From contig NZ_BTPM01000002.1 of assembly GCF_036245475.1 (NCBI RefSeq), forward strand, positions 992,001-1,056,000: a stretch of 64,000 nucleotides of DNA, read 5' to 3'. The notes beneath the pieces were generated by a model. It was not told the origin of the DNA. It did not search any database and saw only the letters and a program-made list of their open reading frames with translations. How positions within the stretch are numbered: position 1 is the first letter of the stretch; each line of letters opens with the position of its first letter. This document shows, in pieces, positions 60,901 through 64,000 of the stretch. Both the position numbers and the translations under genes were made by a program. The DNA comes from Vibrio sp. 10N (GTDB lineage Bacteria > Pseudomonadota > Gammaproteobacteria > Enterobacterales > Vibrionaceae).

Positions 60901-61203
60901 TTAAACAATAGGTTCATGGACAGTCACCAATTTGGTGCCGTCTGGAAAGGTGGCTTCAACTTGAACATCGGGGATCATAGAGGGCACGCCCTCCATGACA
61001 TCTTCGGTGGTAAGCAATGTGCGGCCAAAATCCATGAGTTCCGAAACAGTTTTGCCTTCTCTAGCGCCTTCCAAAATGGCGCTAGAGATCAAAGCAACGG
61101 ATTCTGGGTAATTGAGTTTTAAGCCTTTGTCTTTACGCTGCTTAGCGAGCATGCCAGCGCAAAAGATCAGAAGTTTGTCCTTCTCTCTTGGGGTCAATTC
61201 CAT
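60901..61203 (-). CDS. ureA: Urease gamma subunit UreA
   Basis: 100 residues, the full normal length. It starts MELTPREKDKLLIFCAGMLA and ends in FPDGTKLVTVHEPIV, both family hallmarks. Smallest structural subunit, first of the three, 33 bp after ureD. Confidence 0.96.
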   Translation of the reverse strand: MELTPREKDKLLIFCAGMLAKQRKDKGLKLNYPESVALISSAILEGAREGKTVSELMDFGRTLLTTEDVMEGVPSMIPDVQVEATFPDGTKLVTVHEPIV

Positions 61204-61236
61204 TGATAAGCCTTATTGTCGATTCTATTTCTTGGT

Positions 61237-62136
61237 TCAGGTGGCCCAAATCCTAGGTGGATAAGGACATTCGCCCGTCCAATGCTCTCTCGCCGCCTGC
61301 CAAACTTGTTGAAAGCAATCTAAGATCACTTCACTCCAGTTACCAAGCGCACGTATTACAAGCAAATTTTCTAACTGGCTCGCAGCGATAATCACTGCAC
61401 CTTTTTTGTTGTCTTGCTGCATGTTAGAGAGCAAGCTCTGTACCAACTGGCTAAAATCTTCGTCATCAATTGAAATATACAATGTCCCCATCATTTGATA
61501 GCCAAGAAGCCCCTTATTTTTCAGAAGGTTATCATCACCCCTCACATTTAACCCCTCGGTAAGAAGGCGCTTACCATCGAGGTAAACCTCTGTTTTTCCA
61601 ACTAAATGCCCAGAGTTAAATCCCTCATTTAGTGCAGGCCGACCAAAACAGTGCATCTCCCAGCCCAAAAATTGTGCACCTTGTTCTAAGTGCACCTCGG
61701 TATCCATACGCACATGGGCATCCGGGAAAAAGATATTTTCTTGAGGTAGCCACTCAAGCCGAGAGCCGCTTTCTACCGTTAATACTTGGCGCTGTTTTGC
61801 GTACTTTGTCTCAGAGCGATAAAACTTGGTTGCGCCTGGGGTGGTGATCAACACGTTCGCACCGCGTTCGGCCGTGGCTGTAATTTGCAACGTGTCTCCC
61901 CCTACCACACCACCTGGAGGGTGAAGTAAATAGGTGTGGCATGGGTTGCCTTCAGGATAGAGTGGCCGCTGTATAGCAAGAGGGCCTTTTTGTGAGCGGT
62001 GTTTTAGCACCGTTTTATCCCCTCGATTCACAAAACCCAAGTTCAGTTTGGCTTTCCAGCCAAACTCAGTTTGTGCATCGATGATCTGACCCAGACCGGA
62101 ACCAACGTGTTCTTGTAGTTGCAAAGCCGTTGTCAT
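61237..62136 (-). CDS. ureD: Urease accessory protein UreD
   Basis: 299 residues. VLKHRSQKGPLAIQRPLYPEG (positions about 42-62, cut to the core) and LLHPPGGVVGGD are UreD signatures. UreD (UreH) is the scaffold for apourease activation with UreF/UreG. Its start overlaps the urtE stop by 4 bp, which links the transporter and urease genes in one transcript. Confidence 0.93.
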   Translation of the reverse strand: MTTALQLQEHVGSGLGQIIDAQTEFGWKAKLNLGFVNRGDKTVLKHRSQKGPLAIQRPLYPEGNPCHTYLLHPPGGVVGGDTLQITATAERGANVLITTPGATKFYRSETKYAKQRQVLTVESGSRLEWLPQENIFFPDAHVRMDTEVHLEQGAQFLGWEMHCFGRPALNEGFNSGHLVGKTEVYLDGKRLLTEGLNVRGDDNLLKNKGLLGYQMMGTLYISIDDEDFSQLVQSLLSNMQQDNKKGAVIIAASQLENLLVIRALGNWSEVILDCFQQVWQAAREHWTGECPYPPRIWAT

Positions 62137-62828
62137 ACCGTCAAATACTCCTTAATTAAGCCATCGTTTAGTGCACTCATCTCGCCTTCTGCTACTTGAC
62201 GACCTCGGTCGATAATACAAAATTGATCACCTACTTTTCGCGCGAATGGCAGTTTCTGCTCAACCAATAACACCGTAAGTCCCAGCTTTTCGTTGAGCAT
62301 TCGAATGATGTCTCCGATTTCCTGAACAATGTTTGGCTGAATGCCCTCGGTTGGCTCATCTAGGATTAACAATTTCGGATTCACCACCAGCGCACGACCA
62401 ATCGCCAATTGCTGTTGCTGCCCCCCAGATAAATCACCGCCACGGCGATGAAGCATCTCTTTTAGCACTGGGAACAAGTCGAAAATGAACTCAGGGATCT
62501 TACGGTCGCCTTTATCACGAATCGGAAGACCCACTTCTAGATTCTCTTGCACCGTCAGCATTGGAAAGATTTGCCTACCTTGAGGCACATAGCCGATGCC
62601 CATTCTTGGCCGAGATTCCGCATCGTGTTTGAGTAGTGATTCACCATTAAGTTGTATGTCACCGCTCTTGACTTTGACTAGTCCCATAATGCACTGCAAA
62701 AGCGTGGTTTTGCCCACGCCATTGCGCCCCATGAGCACGGTACATTTACCCTCGGGAATCGACATATCGAGATCCCACAAGGTGTGGCTTTCACCATAAA
62801 ACTGATTAAGTGATTGAATCTGTAACAT
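62133..62828 (-). CDS. urtE: Urea ABC transporter ATPase UrtE
   Basis: 231 residues, branched-chain-type LivF family. Walker A MGRNGVGKTTLL, signature LSGGQQQQLAIGRAL, Walker B LLILDEPTEGIQ, and the H-loop LLVEQKL are visible. GIQPNIVQEIG is typical of UrtE. It is one base after urtD and overlaps ureD. Confidence 0.94.
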   Translation of the reverse strand: MLQIQSLNQFYGESHTLWDLDMSIPEGKCTVLMGRNGVGKTTLLQCIMGLVKVKSGDIQLNGESLLKHDAESRPRMGIGYVPQGRQIFPMLTVQENLEVGLPIRDKGDRKIPEFIFDLFPVLKEMLHRRGGDLSGGQQQQLAIGRALVVNPKLLILDEPTEGIQPNIVQEIGDIIRMLNEKLGLTVLLVEQKLPFARKVGDQFCIIDRGRQVAEGEMSALNDGLIKEYLTV

Positions 62829-62829
62829 G

Positions 62830-63681
62830 CTATTCCCCTAGATAAACTTGTTTAACCTCTGGATGCGACTGAACCTGGTCCATGGTTCCCTCAGCCAGTA
62901 CATGACCTTGGTGGAGCACCGTCACATGGCTTGCGATGGAGCGAACAAAGTCCATATCGTGCTCAACCACCACCACGGAATGTTTGCCGGCGAGCGAGTT
63001 AAGTAGCTCTGAGGTTCTGTCCATTTCTTGGTGCGTCATTCCTGCCACTGGCTCATCGACCAATAGCAGCTTAGGGTTTTGCATCAGCAGCATGCCGATC
63101 TCCAGCCACTGCTTTTGACCGTGAGAAAGGTTCCCCGCATTTAGAGCCGCATTGTCTTTTAGGTGGATAAGCTCAAGTACCGATTCCAACTTGTCTTGCT
63201 GCTCACCAGACAAAGACGCGGTGTAAGTTCCCCACACACCACGAACGCCCGACATGGCAAGCTCTAAGTTCTGCCAAACCGTCAGACATTCAATCACAGT
63301 CGGTTTTTGGAACTTGCGGCCAACCCCTGCGTTGGCAATTTCAGATTCATTCATTTTGAGCAAGTTGATGTTTGAGCCGAGCCAAACCTCGCCCGTGTCG
63401 GGTTTGGTTTTGCCAGTAATGATGTCCATCATGGTAGTTTTGCCTGCGCCATTAGGCCCGATGATGCAGCGCAGCTCCCCTTCTTTGATATAGAGGTTTA
63501 AGTCATTGATGGCTTTAAAACCATCAAAGCTCTTATTGACGCCCTCTACATACAGAAGAATGTTATGGCGAGTGTCGACAAGAGGATGTTGATCAGGCTT
63601 TAGAAACGAGAACACCTCATCGCGTTTGGTGATCTCTTGTACTGAGTTTTTGATCTGCTGTGCTCTATGTAACGTTGTCAT
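62830..63681 (-). CDS. urtD: Urea ABC transporter ATPase UrtD
   Basis: 283 residues, LivG family. Walker A GPNGAGKTTMMD, signature LSHGQKQWLEIG, Walker B LLLVDEPVAGMT, H-loop VVVEHDMDFV are visible. The N-terminal 35 residues are an extension common in UrtD. Its start overlaps the urtC stop. Confidence 0.94.
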   Translation of the reverse strand: MTTLHRAQQIKNSVQEITKRDEVFSFLKPDQHPLVDTRHNILLYVEGVNKSFDGFKAINDLNLYIKEGELRCIIGPNGAGKTTMMDIITGKTKPDTGEVWLGSNINLLKMNESEIANAGVGRKFQKPTVIECLTVWQNLELAMSGVRGVWGTYTASLSGEQQDKLESVLELIHLKDNAALNAGNLSHGQKQWLEIGMLLMQNPKLLLVDEPVAGMTHQEMDRTSELLNSLAGKHSVVVVEHDMDFVRSIASHVTVLHQGHVLAEGTMDQVQSHPEVKQVYLGE

Positions 63682-64000
63682 ACCGCTACCTCCTTGTCAG
63701 ACTCTTGAGCGGGCGTGGTTCGCTTCTTCATTACTGCCATTTTGTCTGCAATAAAACCGATCAGACCTTTCGGGAAGTACATGGTCGACAAAACAAAAAG
63801 ACCACCGAGCGCAAATAGCCACACTTCAGGAAACTCAACCGTAAACCAACTCTTGGCGTAGTTGATAACCAACGCACCGACAATCGCACCAAACAAAGTA
63901 GCTCGACCGCCAAGCGCAACCCACACGACGATCTCAATCGAGTTAAGCGGAGCAAATTCTCCGGGGTTGATGATGCCAACCTGAGGAACATAAAGCGCAC
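63678..64000 (-). CDS. urtC: Urea ABC transporter permease UrtC (C-terminal part)
   Basis: C-terminal 107 residues; the gene continues past the window end. In frame from 64000: ALYVPQVGIINPGEFAPL, then VVWVALGGRATLFGAIVGA, which is the conserved permease/ATPase-contact region of LivM-type permeases, followed by a helix and a basic tail. The upstream part, urtB and urtA, lies outside. Confidence 0.92.
   Translation of the reverse strand, partial: ALYVPQVGIINPGEFAPLNSIEIVVWVALGGRATLFGAIVGALVINYAKSWFTVEFPEVWLFALGGLFVLSTMYFPKGLIGFIADKMAVMKKRTTPAQESDKEVAV

Overview
The window looks like a piece of a Vibrio-type (Vibrionaceae, Gammaproteobacteria) chromosome. The evidence is the gene content: an SgrR-type sugar-phosphate regulator, the lldP/lldEFG/D-LDH lactate block, DUF2850 and DUF3012 proteins, a FecBCDE/PvuBCDE-type ferric siderophore transporter, two Cache-type chemoreceptors, and a urease operon fused to a Urt urea transporter. 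Base composition is moderate and even. I see no insertion sequence, integrase, tRNA, rRNA or CRISPR array, so this reads as ordinary chromosome with accessory patches rather than an island.

Layout. 1-10.7 kb: tail of an unknown gene, a 62-residue protein ahead of sgrR, a LysR regulator, and a lactate operon (permease, LldEFG, FAD/Fe-S D-lactate dehydrogenase). 10.8-18.7 kb: Asp-rich lipoprotein, YdjM-like membrane protein, succinate-semialdehyde dehydrogenase, SirB2-like protein behind a perfect FNR box, membrane diguanylate cyclase, small HTH protein, murein endopeptidase MepA. 19-23.6 kb: adenine deaminase behind an adenine riboswitch and a possible leader peptide, then an operon of two ROK kinases and a GH1 glucosidase. 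23.8-32.3 kb: pirin, PpnP, ABC1 kinase, small proteins, PAP2 phosphatase, ArsR regulator, chemoreceptor, YceI protein, flavin reductase-like protein. 32.4-38.4 kb: Fur-type siderophore uptake operon and receptor. 38.6-45 kb: small outer-membrane proteins, adenosine deaminase with a PurR-like box, IclR regulator plus a degenerate formimidoylglutamase-like protein, and an operon of small exported proteins in which two genes are frameshifted. 45.1-51.1 kb: two TetR regulators with visible operators, a metallo-beta-lactamase-fold lipoprotein, MaoC and SDR enzymes, and a NemR-CurA pair. 51.2-56.1 kb: soluble FIST-domain chemoreceptor, DUF3012 lipoprotein, second Cache chemoreceptor, DUF4345 protein. 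56.2-64 kb: urtC(partial)-urtD-urtE-ureD-A-B-C-E-hupE/ureJ-ureF-ureG on the minus strand.

How parts work together. Lactate permease feeds L-lactate (LldEFG) and D-lactate (FAD/Fe-S dehydrogenase) oxidation. Adenine and adenosine are deaminated by two different paralogues under separate control (riboswitch versus a PurR-like box). Urea imported by Urt is hydrolysed by urease, with nickel supplied by HupE/UreJ and UreE. Siderophore uptake has receptor and ABC transporter but no biosynthesis genes nearby.

The most interesting items are the adenine riboswitch with an overlapping 23-codon leader ORF, the SgrT-like small protein ahead of sgrR, the exported-protein operon with two independent frameshifts, the formimidoylglutamase-like likely pseudoenzyme, and the BglK-type kinase plus GH1 operon without a PTS.
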